This document shows positions 35,441 to 44,373 of a stretch of DNA of 64,000 nucleotides, one piece after another. The DNA is taken from the NCBI GenBank assembly GCA_963789015.1, contig CAWBIU010000004.1:372001-436000 (forward strand), written 5' to 3'. Both the position numbers and the translations under genes were made by a program. The stretch is from JAOPZW01 sp963789015 (GTDB taxonomy: Bacteria; Actinomycetota; Thermoleophilia; Solirubrobacterales; Solirubrobacteraceae). Position 1 is the stretch's first letter. Each line of letters starts with the position of its first letter. The notes under the pieces are model-generated. The model was given only the letters and a program-made list of their open reading frames with translations. It searched no databases and was not told where the DNA came from.

Positions 35441-35529
35441 GCGCCGCCGACGCCGTCTTCCTGGCGATCTCGCTCGCCCTGATGGCCTACCTCGTCTACG
35501 CCCTCCTGCGCGGGGAGCGACTGGGATGA
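35437..35529 (+). CDS. kdpF: KdpF, small subunit of potassium ATPase
   Basis: A 30-residue single-helix peptide: SAADAVFLAISLALMAYLVY then ALLRGERLG, matching KdpF in length, the LVYALL core and the C-terminal Arg/Glu. KdpF stabilises the KdpFABC complex in the membrane. GTG start overlapping the upstream micropeptide; its stop overlaps the kdpA ATG (ATGA). Confidence 0.85.
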   Translation: MSAADAVFLAISLALMAYLVYALLRGERLG

Positions 35530-37261
35530 CCGCCCAGGGCTGGCTGCAGATCGCCCTCTTCTTCGCCATCCTCACCGCGCTGACGCCGGTGGCGGGCGGC
35601 TACATGGCGCGCGTGTACACGGGCGAGCGAGTCGTCCTCGCCCGCGTGCTCGGACCGCTCGAGCGGCTGCTGTACCGGCTGGTGCGCACCGACCCCGGTC
35701 GCGAGCAGGACTGGCGGTCCTACGGCCGCACGGTCGTCGTCTTCGGCCTCGTCTCGTGGCTGGCGCTGTACCTCATCCTGCGCACGCAGGGGATCCATCC
35801 GTTCAACCCGGAGGGCTTCGGACTCGGGGACGTGGGACGTCTCGTTCAACACGGCCTCGTCGTTCGTCACGAACACGAACTGGCAGTTCTACGCCGGCGA
35901 GACGACGCTGTCGTACTTCTCGCAGATGGCCGGCCTGGCCGTCCAGAACTTCCTCTCGGCCGCGGTCGGCATGGCCGTGCTCGCCGCGGTGATCCGCGGC
36001 TTCGCCCGGCGCAGCACGACCTCACTGGGCAACTTCTGGCAGGACCTGATCCGGTCGCTGCTCTACATCCTGCTGCCGATCAGCGTCGTCGGCGCGCTCG
36101 TGCTCGTCTCGCAGGGCGTCATCCAGACGCTCTCGCCGTCCCTCGACTTCCGGACGCTCACGGGTGGGGGGTCGAGCCTCGCGCTCGGCCCGGTGGCCTC
36201 GCAGGAGGTCATCAAGGAGCTCGGGACGAACGGCGGCGGCTTCTTCAACGTCAACTCGGCGATGCCGTTCGAGAACCCCAACGGGATCACGAACCTGCTC
36301 GAGATGCTGCTCATGCTCATCATCCCGGCGGGCCTGACGGCCACGTTCGGGCGGATGGTCGGCAGCCGCCGCCAGGGCTGGGCCCTGTACGCGGCGATGT
36401 TCGCGCTGTTCGCCGTCGGCGTGGCGATCGTCTACGCCGCCGAGGCCCACGGCTCGGTCGCCCAGCACGCCGCCGGCATCACGGGCGGCAACCTCGAGGG
36501 CAAGGAGGCGCGCTTCGGCGTGACCAACTCGTCGCTGTGGGCGGCGATCACCACGGTGACCTCGACGCGGCGCGGTCAACGCCGCGATGGACTCGCTGAC
36601 CGGCCTCGGCGGAGCGGTGCCGATGTCCAACATGTTCCTGGGGGAGGTCGCGTTCGGCGGCGTCGGCTCGGGCCTGTACGGAATGCTGCTGTTCGTCCTG
36701 CTGGCCGTGTTCATCGCCGGCCTGATGGTGGGTCGCACGCCGGAGTACCTGGGCAAGAAGATCGAGGCGCGCGAGGTCAAGCTCGTGCTCATCGGCACGC
36801 TGGCGATGCCGCTGCTCGTGCTCGCCACCGTGTCGCTCGCGGTAGCCACGAAGTACGGCGCGCCGTCCCTGTTCAACGCCGGCCCACAGGGCTTCTCCGA
36901 GCACCTCTACGCCTACGCGTCGCAGTCCAACAACAACGGCTCGGCGTTCGCCGGCTACACCGGCTACGTGCAGCCCAACGCACCCGGCAACCACGGGGCG
37001 TTCGGGATCACCTTCGCCGACATCATGGGCGGGCTCGCGATGGCCTGCGGTCGCTTCGTCCCGCTGCTGGCGGCGCTCGCCGTCGCCGGCTCGCTCGCGA
37101 GCAAGCGCGTCGCGCCGCTCGGCCCGGGGACGATGCGCACCGACTCCGGCACGTTCGTCGTGCTGCTCATCGGGACGATCCTGCTCGTCGCCCTCCTGAC
37201 CTTCGTCCCCGCGCTCCTGCTCGGCCCCGTCGTGCAGAGCCTCACGACTCAGCTCTTCTGA
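35526..37261 (+). CDS. kdpA: KdpA potassium-translocating subunit, two frameshifts
   Basis: Channel-like subunit that selects and moves K+. The selectivity-filter Gly-rich loops are visible: VTNTNWQFYAGE context, KELGTNGGGFFNVNSAMPFE and SQSNNNGSAFAGYTG. The 1736-nt span is two bases too long. One extra G in GGGG (35826-35829) breaks the frame after PFNPEGFG; an extra C near 36568 breaks it before AVNAAMDSLTGLGG. Corrected length is 577 residues, usual for KdpA. The neighbours kdpF, kdpC and kdpB are intact, so sequence error is more likely than real loss. Confidence 0.9.
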
Positions 37262-37264
37262 CCC

Positions 37265-37852
37265 ATGCGCAAGGACCTCATCTCATCGGCAATCGCCATC
37301 GTGGCGCTCACCGTCCTCTTCGGCCTCGCCTATCCGCTCGCGGTGACCGGCGTCAGCCAGGTGCTGTTCCCGGGCCGCGCCGACGGCAGCACGATCACGC
37401 ACGACGGCCGTGTCGTCGGGTCGCGCCTGCTCGGGCAGGACTTCAGCAAGGACCCGAGCCTGTTCCAGAGCCGCCCGTCGCCGACGGACTACAACCCGGC
37501 CGGGACGGCCTTCTCGAACCTCGGCCCCAACAGCCGCGACCTGCGCGACGCGATCGCGGAGAACGCGGCCACGTACCTGCGCCGCGAGCGCCGCTACGAC
37601 CCGGGCCTGACGCGGGCCGAGATCCCCGCCGACGCCGTGCAGTCCTCGGCCTCGGGCGTCGATCCGCACATCTCGCCCGCCAACGCCCGCATCCAGTCCA
37701 TGCGCGTCGCGAGCCGCACCGGGATCCCGCGAGCACGGGTGCTGCGGCTCGTCGACCAGCACACCGACGACCGCGCCCTCGGCGTCCTCGGCGAGCCGGG
37801 CGTCAACGTGCTCGAGCTCAACCTCGCGCTCCAGCGGGAGGAGGGTCGATGA
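37265..37852 (+). CDS. kdpC: KdpC subunit
   Basis: A 195-residue periplasm-facing subunit with one N-terminal membrane helix (SAIAIVALTVLFGLAYPLAV), then FQSRPSPTDYNPAGTAFSNL and ISPANARIQSMRVASRTGIP, both family hallmarks. It raises ATP affinity of the complex. Here it lies between kdpA and kdpB, unlike the common A-B-C order. 3-nt gap from kdpA; ATGA overlap with kdpB. Confidence 0.95.
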   Translation: MRKDLISSAIAIVALTVLFGLAYPLAVTGVSQVLFPGRADGSTITHDGRVVGSRLLGQDFSKDPSLFQSRPSPTDYNPAGTAFSNLGPNSRDLRDAIAENAATYLRRERRYDPGLTRAEIPADAVQSSASGVDPHISPANARIQSMRVASRTGIPRARVLRLVDQHTDDRALGVLGEPGVNVLELNLALQREEGR

Positions 37853-39909
37853 CCGACCGCCCGCAGCGCTCCCTGTTCGCGCCGGACACGCTCGTTCCGG
37901 CGCTCGTCGACAGCGTCCGCAAGCTCGATCCACGGCGCATGATCGCCAACCCGGTCATGTTCGTGGTCGAGGTCGGCGCCGTCGTGACCACCGTCCTGTG
38001 GGTGATCCAGCTGTTCGGCGCCGACGTGCCCGGGAAGGGGTCCGATCCCGCCTGGTACACGTTCACGGTCGCGGCCTGGCTGTGGCTCACCGTGCTGTTC
38101 GGCAACTTCGCGGAGGCGATCGCCGAGGGCCGCGGCAAGGCCCAGGCGGCCACCCTGCGCGCGATGCGCAGCGAGACGATGGCCACGCTCGCCGACGGCA
38201 CTCAGCGCCCGGCCGGGGAGCTGCGCCGCGGCGACGTCGTCGTGGTCGAGGCCGGCGAGCCGATCCCCGGAGACGGCACCGTCATCGAGGGCATCGCCTC
38301 GGTCGACGAGTCGGCGATCACCGGCGAGTCGGCGCCCGTCATCCGCGAGGCCGGCGGCGACCGCTCGGCGGTCACCGGCGGCACGCGCGTGCTGTCGGAC
38401 CGGATCGTCGTCGAGATCACCCAGGAGCCCGGCCAGAGCTTCCTCGACCGGATGATCGCGCTGGTCGAGGGCGCCGACCGGCGCAAGACGCCGAACGAGA
38501 TCGCGCTCGGCATCCTGCTCGCCGGGCTGACCCTGATCTTCCTCGCCGTCGTGATCGCCCTGCGCCCGTTCGCCGACTTCGCCGACACGACGGTCAGCGC
38601 GGCGACGCTGATCTCGCTGCTCGTCGCCCTCATCCCGACGACGATCGGCGCGCTGCTGTCGGCGATCGGGATCGCGGGCATGGACCGCCTCGTGCGCCGC
38701 AACGTGCTCGCCCTGTCCGGCCGCGCGGTCGAGGCCTCGGGCGACGTCGACGTGCTGCTGCTCGACAAGACCGGCACGATCACGCTCGGCAACCGCCAGG
38801 CGGCCGCGTTCATCCCGATGCCCGGCGTCGAGGAGTCCCAGCTCGCCGAGGCCGCGCAGCTCTCGTCCCTGGCCGACGAGACGCCCGAGGGGCGCTCGAT
38901 CGTCGTGCTCGCCAAGCAGTACGGGCTGCGCGAGCACGAGCTGGCCACGGCCCAGGCGCGCTTCGTGCCCTTCACCGCCGAGACGCGGATGAGCGGCGTC
39001 GACCTCAACGGCACGAGCCTGCGCAAGGGCGCCGGCGACGCCGTCCTGCGCTGGGTCACGAGCGAGGGCGGCCGGGCGCCGCAGGAGCTCCAGCCCGAGC
39101 TCGACCGGATCGCGCGCCAGGGCTCGACTCCGCTGGCCGTCGCGCGCGACAGCCAGGTGCTCGGCGTCATCGAGCTCAAGGACGTGGTCAAGGACGGCAT
39201 GCGCGTGCGCTTCGACCAGCTGCGCGCGATGGGGATCCGCACGATCATGGTCACCGGCGACAACCGCCTGACCGCGGCGAAGATCGCCGAGGAGGCAGGC
39301 GTCGACGACTTCCTGGCCGAGGCGACGCCGGAGCGCAAGCTCGAGCTGATCCGCGACGAGCAGGGGAGCGGACGGCTCGTGGCGATGACCGGCGACGGCA
39401 CGAACGACGCGCCGGCGCTCGCGCAGGCGGACGTCGGCGTGGCGATGAACACCGGCACCCAGGCCGCGCGCGAGGCGGGCAACATGGTCGACCTCGACTC
39501 CGACCCGACGAAGCTCATCGAGATCGTCGAGGTCGGCAAGCAGCTGCTCATCACGCGCGGCGCGCTGACGACGTTCTCGATCGCCAACGACGTCGCGAAG
39601 TACTTCGCGATCCTGCCGGCGATCTTCGCCGCGACCTACGCGACCGGCGCGGGATCCGGGCCGCTGGAGGCGCTCAACGTCATGAGCCTGGGGACGCCGC
39701 GGTCGGCGATCATCTCGGCGATCGTGTTCAACGCCCTGATCATCCCGATGCTCGTCCCGCTCGCCCTGCGCGGCGTCCGCTACCGGCCGCTCGGCGCCAC
39801 CGCGCTGCTGCGGCGCAACCTCGTCATCTACGGGCTCGGCGGGCTGATCGCCCCGTTCATCGGGATCAAGCTGATCGACCTGATCGTCCACAACGTCCTG
39901 GGGGCGTGA
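37849..39909 (+). CDS. kdpB: KdpB P-type ATPase subunit
   Basis: A 686-residue P-type ATPase energising K+ uptake. Phosphorylated Asp in LLLDKTGTITLGNRQ; actuator-loop SAITGESAPVI; hinge and Mg site MTGDGTNDAPALAQADVGVA; nucleotide-binding region KGAGDAVLRW. Membrane segments flank residues 35-90, 215-275 and 580-686. The start MTDRPQRSLFAPD matches the family. It overlaps kdpC and precedes the kdpD N-terminal gene by 3 nt. Confidence 0.97.
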   Translation: MTDRPQRSLFAPDTLVPALVDSVRKLDPRRMIANPVMFVVEVGAVVTTVLWVIQLFGADVPGKGSDPAWYTFTVAAWLWLTVLFGNFAEAIAEGRGKAQAATLRAMRSETMATLADGTQRPAGELRRGDVVVVEAGEPIPGDGTVIEGIASVDESAITGESAPVIREAGGDRSAVTGGTRVLSDRIVVEITQEPGQSFLDRMIALVEGADRRKTPNEIALGILLAGLTLIFLAVVIALRPFADFADTTVSAATLISLLVALIPTTIGALLSAIGIAGMDRLVRRNVLALSGRAVEASGDVDVLLLDKTGTITLGNRQAAAFIPMPGVEESQLAEAAQLSSLADETPEGRSIVVLAKQYGLREHELATAQARFVPFTAETRMSGVDLNGTSLRKGAGDAVLRWVTSEGGRAPQELQPELDRIARQGSTPLAVARDSQVLGVIELKDVVKDGMRVRFDQLRAMGIRTIMVTGDNRLTAAKIAEEAGVDDFLAEATPERKLELIRDEQGSGRLVAMTGDGTNDAPALAQADVGVAMNTGTQAAREAGNMVDLDSDPTKLIEIVEVGKQLLITRGALTTFSIANDVAKYFAILPAIFAATYATGAGSGPLEALNVMSLGTPRSAIISAIVFNALIIPMLVPLALRGVRYRPLGATALLRRNLVIYGLGGLIAPFIGIKLIDLIVHNVLGA

Positions 39910-39912
39910 CGC

Positions 39913-41052
39913 GTGGCCGCGGCGTCGCGGTCCGGGCGCCACAAGGTGTTCCTCGGCATGGCGGCGGGCGTGGGCAAGACGTACCGGATGCTCCAGGAAG
40001 GCCAGGCCGAGGCCGAGGCCGGGCGCGACGTGGCGATCGGCTACCTCGAGCCGCACCGGCGTCCGGAGACCGCCGCGCAGGCGACGGGGCTCGACGTCGT
40101 GCCCCGGCGTCCTGTCGCCTACCGCGACACGCAGCTCGAGGAGATGGACCTGCCCGCGGTCCTGCGCCGCGCGCCCGAGCTGTGCCTGATCGACGAGCTG
40201 GCGCACACGAACGCGCCCGGGATGGAGCACCCCAAGCGATTCGAGGACGTCGCCGACGTCCTCGCCGCCGGGATCGACGTCTTCTCGACCGTCAACGTCC
40301 AGCACCTCGAGAGCCTCAACGACCAGGTGGCCGAGCTCACGGGCGTGCGCGTCCGCGAGACCCTGCCCGACGCGGTGCTCGCCGCCGCCGACGAGGTCGT
40401 CATCGTCGACCTCACGCCGCAGGCCCTCATCGAGCGCCTGCGCGCGGGGAAGGTCTACGCACCCGAGCGCGTCCCCGCGGCGCTGCAGAACTTCTTCCGC
40501 GTCGAGAACCTCGCCGCGCTGCGCGAGGTCGCGCTGCGCCAGGTCGCCGAGGGCGTCGAGGCGGGCCGGCTGCCGCCCGAGTCCCGCCGCGTGCTGTCCG
40601 ACCGGATCGCCGCCGATGCCGCCCCGCAGGCGATCGGCGAGCGCCTGCTCGCGCTCGTCACGCCCGAGCCGGGCTCGCAGCGCGTCGTGCGCCGCTCGTG
40701 GCGGTCGGCCAAGCGGCTCGGTGGCGAGCTCGACCTGCTGTGGGTCAGCGGCGCCGATCGCGGCGCCTCCGACGGCGAGCGCGAGCGGGTCGAGGCGCTG
40801 CGCCGGCTCGCCTCGGTGCTCGGCGCGCACCTGCTCATCGAGCCCGGCGACGACGTCGTCGAGGTTGCCGCGCGGGTCGCGCGCGAGCGCGGCAGCACCT
40901 ACGTGCTCGTCGGCGCGCCACGCCCCCGCCGCGCGATCGCGCGCCTCGTCCGCCCGGGCCTCGTCGACCGCCTGCTGCGCGAGCTGCCGGGCGTCGACGT
41001 GCGCGTCGTCGCCGATCGGTCACTGCGCAAGGAAGGTCACCATGACCCGTGA
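39913..41052 (+). CDS. kdpD: KdpD N-terminal sensor protein (KdpD + Usp domains)
   Basis: A 379-residue cytosolic protein equal to the N-terminal half of KdpD. Residues 8-215 are the KdpD domain: Walker A GMAAGVGKTYRML (15-27), Walker B-like LCLIDELAHTNAPG, and TVNVQHLESLNDQVAELTGV. Residues 245-370 are a universal-stress (Usp) domain ending VVADRSL. No membrane or kinase part follows. GTG start 3 nt after kdpB. In known KdpD this region binds ATP and c-di-AMP or interacts with partner proteins; here it must act in trans on the kinase encoded at 33097. Confidence 0.92.
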   Translation: MAAASRSGRHKVFLGMAAGVGKTYRMLQEGQAEAEAGRDVAIGYLEPHRRPETAAQATGLDVVPRRPVAYRDTQLEEMDLPAVLRRAPELCLIDELAHTNAPGMEHPKRFEDVADVLAAGIDVFSTVNVQHLESLNDQVAELTGVRVRETLPDAVLAAADEVVIVDLTPQALIERLRAGKVYAPERVPAALQNFFRVENLAALREVALRQVAEGVEAGRLPPESRRVLSDRIAADAAPQAIGERLLALVTPEPGSQRVVRRSWRSAKRLGGELDLLWVSGADRGASDGERERVEALRRLASVLGAHLLIEPGDDVVEVAARVARERGSTYVLVGAPRPRRAIARLVRPGLVDRLLRELPGVDVRVVADRSLRKEGHHDP

Positions 41053-41659
41053 GGACGCCCTGCTCGCCGCCGTCGCGGTCGCCATCGGCGTGATCGCCGG
41101 CGTGCTCATCGCCCGCCGGCGCCGCGCGCACCCGGTGCCCGGCAGCGCCCGGATCCTGTTCCCGATCGCCGGGCCCGCGCTCTCGAGGCCGACGCTCGAG
41201 GCGGCGCTGCGGCTCGCGCGCGCCGAGGACGCCACGCTCGTTCCCGCCTACCTCGCGGCCGTACCGCTGCACCTGCCCCTCGACGCGGCGCTGGCCCGCG
41301 AGTGCGAGGTGGCGCTGCCGCTGCTGGAGGCCGTCGAGCAGCGCGCGGGCGCGACCGGCGTCGCGGTCGACAGCCGCATCGAGCGCGGCCGCACGTACCG
41401 CCACGCGCTGCTCGGGCTGCTCGAGCGCGAGCCGTTCGAGCGGATCGTCGTCGCCGCCGCGCCGGAGGGCGCGCCCGGCTTCACGGCCGAGGACGTCGCC
41501 TGGCTGCTGCGCCGCGCGCCCGGCGACATCGTCGTCCTGCGCCCCGCCGAGGAGGCGCCGCTCGCCGAGCGAAACGGCCACCACGCGGCGGGCGTCAGTT
41601 CAGGCGGGCGCGAAGATGGGCGAGAGCGTGCCGGAGGTCATCGAGCACGGGCCGCGTGA
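41042..41659 (+). CDS. Membrane-anchored universal-stress-like protein
   Basis: A 205-residue protein. Residues 5-25 are a transmembrane helix (LLAAVAVAIGVIAGVLIARR); residues 37-165 resemble a Usp domain (RILFPIAGPALSRPTLEAAL, ERIVVAAAPEGAPGFTAEDV, PGDIVVLRP). It overlaps the kdpD N-terminal gene by 11 nt and so belongs to the kdp operon. The last about 40 residues are low-complexity and overlap a convergent gene by 65 nt; the natural end may be earlier. It may help the split KdpD sense or signal. Confidence 0.7.
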   Translation: MTREDALLAAVAVAIGVIAGVLIARRRRAHPVPGSARILFPIAGPALSRPTLEAALRLARAEDATLVPAYLAAVPLHLPLDAALARECEVALPLLEAVEQRAGATGVAVDSRIERGRTYRHALLGLLEREPFERIVVAAAPEGAPGFTAEDVAWLLRRAPGDIVVLRPAEEAPLAERNGHHAAGVSSGGREDGRERAGGHRARAA

Positions 41660-42104
41660 ACGGGAGCTGCAGGCGCAGCTCCGCGGCGCGCAGCGCCCAC
41701 GCGAGGTTCCCCGTCCGCTCGGCGCGCTCGCCGATCCGGTTGAGGATCCGGGCCGCGGTCTGGTGCGAGCACTGCCAGCCGACCTCCTCGGTGCGCCCGC
41801 CCGCGTCGACGACCCGCCCATGGTCGGCGACGTCGATGAGCAGCGGCTCGGTGAGCTCGCGGTGGGCGACGTAGCAGCCGGTCAGGCCCGCGACGATCCC
41901 GAGCTCGATGCCCGCGCGGCGACCGGCCTCGACGCACGCCACGGCGAGCGCGAGCGGGTGCCCGAAGCCGCCGACGACGACCCGGTCGAGGAGCAGGTCG
42001 TGGATGCCCGACCAGCGCAGGTCGCCGGCCTCCAGGCACTCGGCGACGACCTCGCCGGCCGCGCCGAGCTGGCCGAGTGGCTCCTCGTCGCGGGCGGCCA
42101 TCAT
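41595..42104 (-). CDS. Transglutaminase-like (SirB1-type) protein, 5' end uncertain
   Basis: A 169-residue protein resembling the Transglut_core2/SirB1 family: FGHPLALAVACVEAGRRAGI, then LGIVAGLTGCYVAHRELTEP and LLIDVADHGRVVDAG. The catalytic Cys of true transglutaminases is not apparent; in this family the fold is often non-enzymatic. Coding character (AAREFQPPVDGAEAALDELA) continues in frame about 22 codons upstream of ATG 42104, but no normal start is found before a stop, so the gene is 5'-damaged or the sequence has an error. Confidence 0.6.
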   Translation of the reverse strand: MMAARDEEPLGQLGAAGEVVAECLEAGDLRWSGIHDLLLDRVVVGGFGHPLALAVACVEAGRRAGIELGIVAGLTGCYVAHRELTEPLLIDVADHGRVVDAGGRTEEVGWQCSHQTAARILNRIGERAERTGNLAWALRAAELRLQLPFTRPVLDDLRHALAHLRARLN

Positions 42105-42238
42105 CGGGCGGGCGAGCTCGTCGAGGGCCGCTTCGGCCCCGTCGACGGGCGGCTGGAACTCGCGAGCGGCTCGACCGGTGGTGACCCGGCGTCCGCGGCG
42201 CAGACCGGTGCCCGGTCACGCTTGGCCCGTGCACCGGC

Positions 42239-43936
42239 GTGCCCTTGCAGGCCACGTGCGGCAGCATCGAGGTGCCGCTCGACCGCGCCAACCCGTCCCT
42301 CGGATCCACGACGGTCGCGTTCGCGCTCATCTCGCGCCGCAACGCCTCGACGCCCTCGGAAGGCACCATCCTGTTCAACCCGGGCGGCCCCGGCGCGGCG
42401 CCGATCGCGGACGCCGCCGCCATCGCCGGTCGGTTCTCGCCGCTCCTCGACCGGCGCGACCTGCTGGTCGTCGATCCGCGCGGAACCGGCCGCTCGGATC
42501 CGCTGGCCTGTCCAGCCTTCGGCGACATCGGCTTCGTGTTGGCTCCGCGGTCCCGGTTCATTCGGACGATCGGGGCCTGTGGGGCCCAACTCGGGCCGCG
42601 GGCCCGTATGTACGGCAGCGTGGCCGTGGCCGACGACTTCGACGCCCCGCGCGCGGCCCTCGGCCTCAACGTGCTGGACCTCTGGGGCGAGTCGTATGGC
42701 ACGTACCTCATGCCGGTCTACGCCGCGCGCCACCCGGCGCACGTGCGCTCGATGGTGTTCAGCGGCGCGTACCCGATCGACTTCGACCCGTGGGGCCGGG
42801 ACCGTCTCGGCGCCGCGCGCCGGGGATTGCGGCTGGTGTGCGCCCGCACACGCGCCTGCCTGGGCGGAGCGGTGCTGCGCGACATCGCGGCGCTCGCGAC
42901 GCGGCTGCGCCGTCAACCGAAGACGATCACGATCACGGCGGGAGCCCAGCGCTTCCGCACCCGCTTCGACGAGGGCGCGCTGGCGGCGCTCGTCTACACG
43001 GGCGGCGCCGCAGAGTTCTTCGGCACGCTGCCGGCCGCGGTGGCCAGCGCTCGGGCGGGTGACATCGCGCCGCTGCGACGGCTGCACGAGACGCTGCTGC
43101 TGATCACGGCGGCCGTCATCGCGCGGTCGTCGGGCGCGTACAGCATCGCCCAGAGCTTCGCGACGCAGTGTCACGACTACCCGCGCGCGTTCTCCTTCGC
43201 CGACCCGCCCGCCGCCCGGCGCGCCGCGTACGACGCGCGCGCGCGGCGCTCGGGCGGCGCGCGTTCTTCCCGTTCTCCGGGGCCGGCTGGACCGCCGCCG
43301 GCTTCGAGGCGGCGGACGCCTGCATCGAGTGGCCCAACGACCCCACCGCCGGACCCCCGATCGCCCCCGGCACGGCGATGCCCGACATTCCCGTGCTCGT
43401 GCTGTCGGGCGACCTCGACGCCAACACCCCGAGCTTCGCCGGTCGCCAGCTCGCGCGCCAGTTCCGCCGCGCGACGTTCGCCGAGATCCCCAACGTGGGC
43501 CACGCGCACAGCCCCTGCGCCACCCGACTCGGCCTTCGCTTCGTGGCCACGTTGACCGCGAACCCGCGCGCGTGCGCGGGAACCGGCGAGCCGCCACCGG
43601 TCGCGGACCGAGCGGCGCTGCGGGCCGTCGACCTCGCGCCCGTCCGCGGGGGCACGCCGGAGCAGCGGCGGGCGCTACATCGCCCGCGGCGGGCGCTTCG
43701 TCCGCCTGTCGCGCGTGCGCGTCGTCCACGACGCACGCGTCTCCGGCCGGCCGGCCCCGACCGAGCGCCGAGTCGTGGGCACGCTGCGGCTGTCCGGTCG
43801 CGGGATCCCGGACGGACGGCTGCGGGTCCGGCTGACCGCGCGCGGCCGGGGCCGCGCGACGGGCACGCTCGATGGCCTGCCGGTGCGGCTCGCGTTCCGG
43901 TTCCCGCGCCTCAGCGTCCCGGCTGAGGGCCGGTAG
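42239..43936 (+). CDS. Exported alpha/beta hydrolase (tripeptidase type), frameshifted
   Basis: Serine hydrolase of the tripeptidyl-aminopeptidase group. Oxyanion region LFNPGGPGAAPI, then VVDPRGTGRSDPLACPAF and nucleophile elbow LWGESYGTYLMPVYAARHPA. The catalytic Asp (VLVLSGDLDANTPSFAG) and His (IPNVGHAHSPC) are in a second frame; the beta-rich C-terminus (RYIARGGRFVRLSRVRVVHD) is back in the first. Breaks lie in GC repeats near 43240-43260 and near 43660. Homologues carry a signal peptide; here coding similarity extends upstream (LGPCTGVPLQATCGSIEVPL) to a stop at 42182 with no start other than GTG 42239. Confidence 0.65.
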
Positions 43937-44013
43937 CGGCCACGACCGGACGGCGAACCGTCACGAGGTCGACATAAGGGTGCGCGTCTGCAGCCGCTCA
44001 GAGTGCTCGCTGA

Positions 44014-44043
44014 TTAGCAGATCACGCTGCTAACTTGCTAGCA
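44014..44043 (+). promoter_or_regulatory. Dyad pair upstream of small protein gene
   Basis: TTAGCAG (44014-44020) and CTGCTAA (44027-44033) form an inverted repeat with a 6-nt spacer; the palindrome TGCTAGCA (44036-44043) follows at once. The stretch is notably AT-richer than its surroundings and ends 24 nt before the start codon, fitting an operator. Confidence 0.4.
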
Positions 44044-44067
44044 CTGTAGATCCACAAGGAGATTCCC

Positions 44068-44322
44068 ATGGCCCAGAAGCCCGCGCACCCGACTACGACG
44101 ACGGAGGGCTTCGAGCTCGGCCTCGAGTTCCTCCGCGCGCGACGCGCGCAGAACCTCAGCTGGATGCGCTTCGTCGAGCAGTCGCTTCGCACCGTCGCCG
44201 ATCTGCAGCGCAGCGTCGGCGCGGGCGGTGCCACGCTCGCACGGCTTAGCACAGCGCACGCCGGGCTCGTGCGCGATACCGCGAGCGTGTACCGCTCGCT
44301 CACGACGCATCTCGCGCGCTGA
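44068..44322 (+). CDS. Small helical protein, phasin-like in style
   Basis: An 84-residue, all-helical soluble protein (GFELGLEFLRARRAQNLSWM, FVEQSLRTVADLQRSVGAGG). Excellent ribosome binding site AAGGAG 6-7 nt before ATG, one of few in the window. Length and amphipathic pattern recall granule-associated phasins, but there is no diagnostic motif. Stands alone, preceded by a dyad. Confidence 0.6.
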   Translation: MAQKPAHPTTTTEGFELGLEFLRARRAQNLSWMRFVEQSLRTVADLQRSVGAGGATLARLSTAHAGLVRDTASVYRSLTTHLAR

Positions 44323-44373
44323 CCGTTAGGGCCCGCGCCGCCAGTCGAGGCCGTTGAGGCGGTGTTCGTGCCG

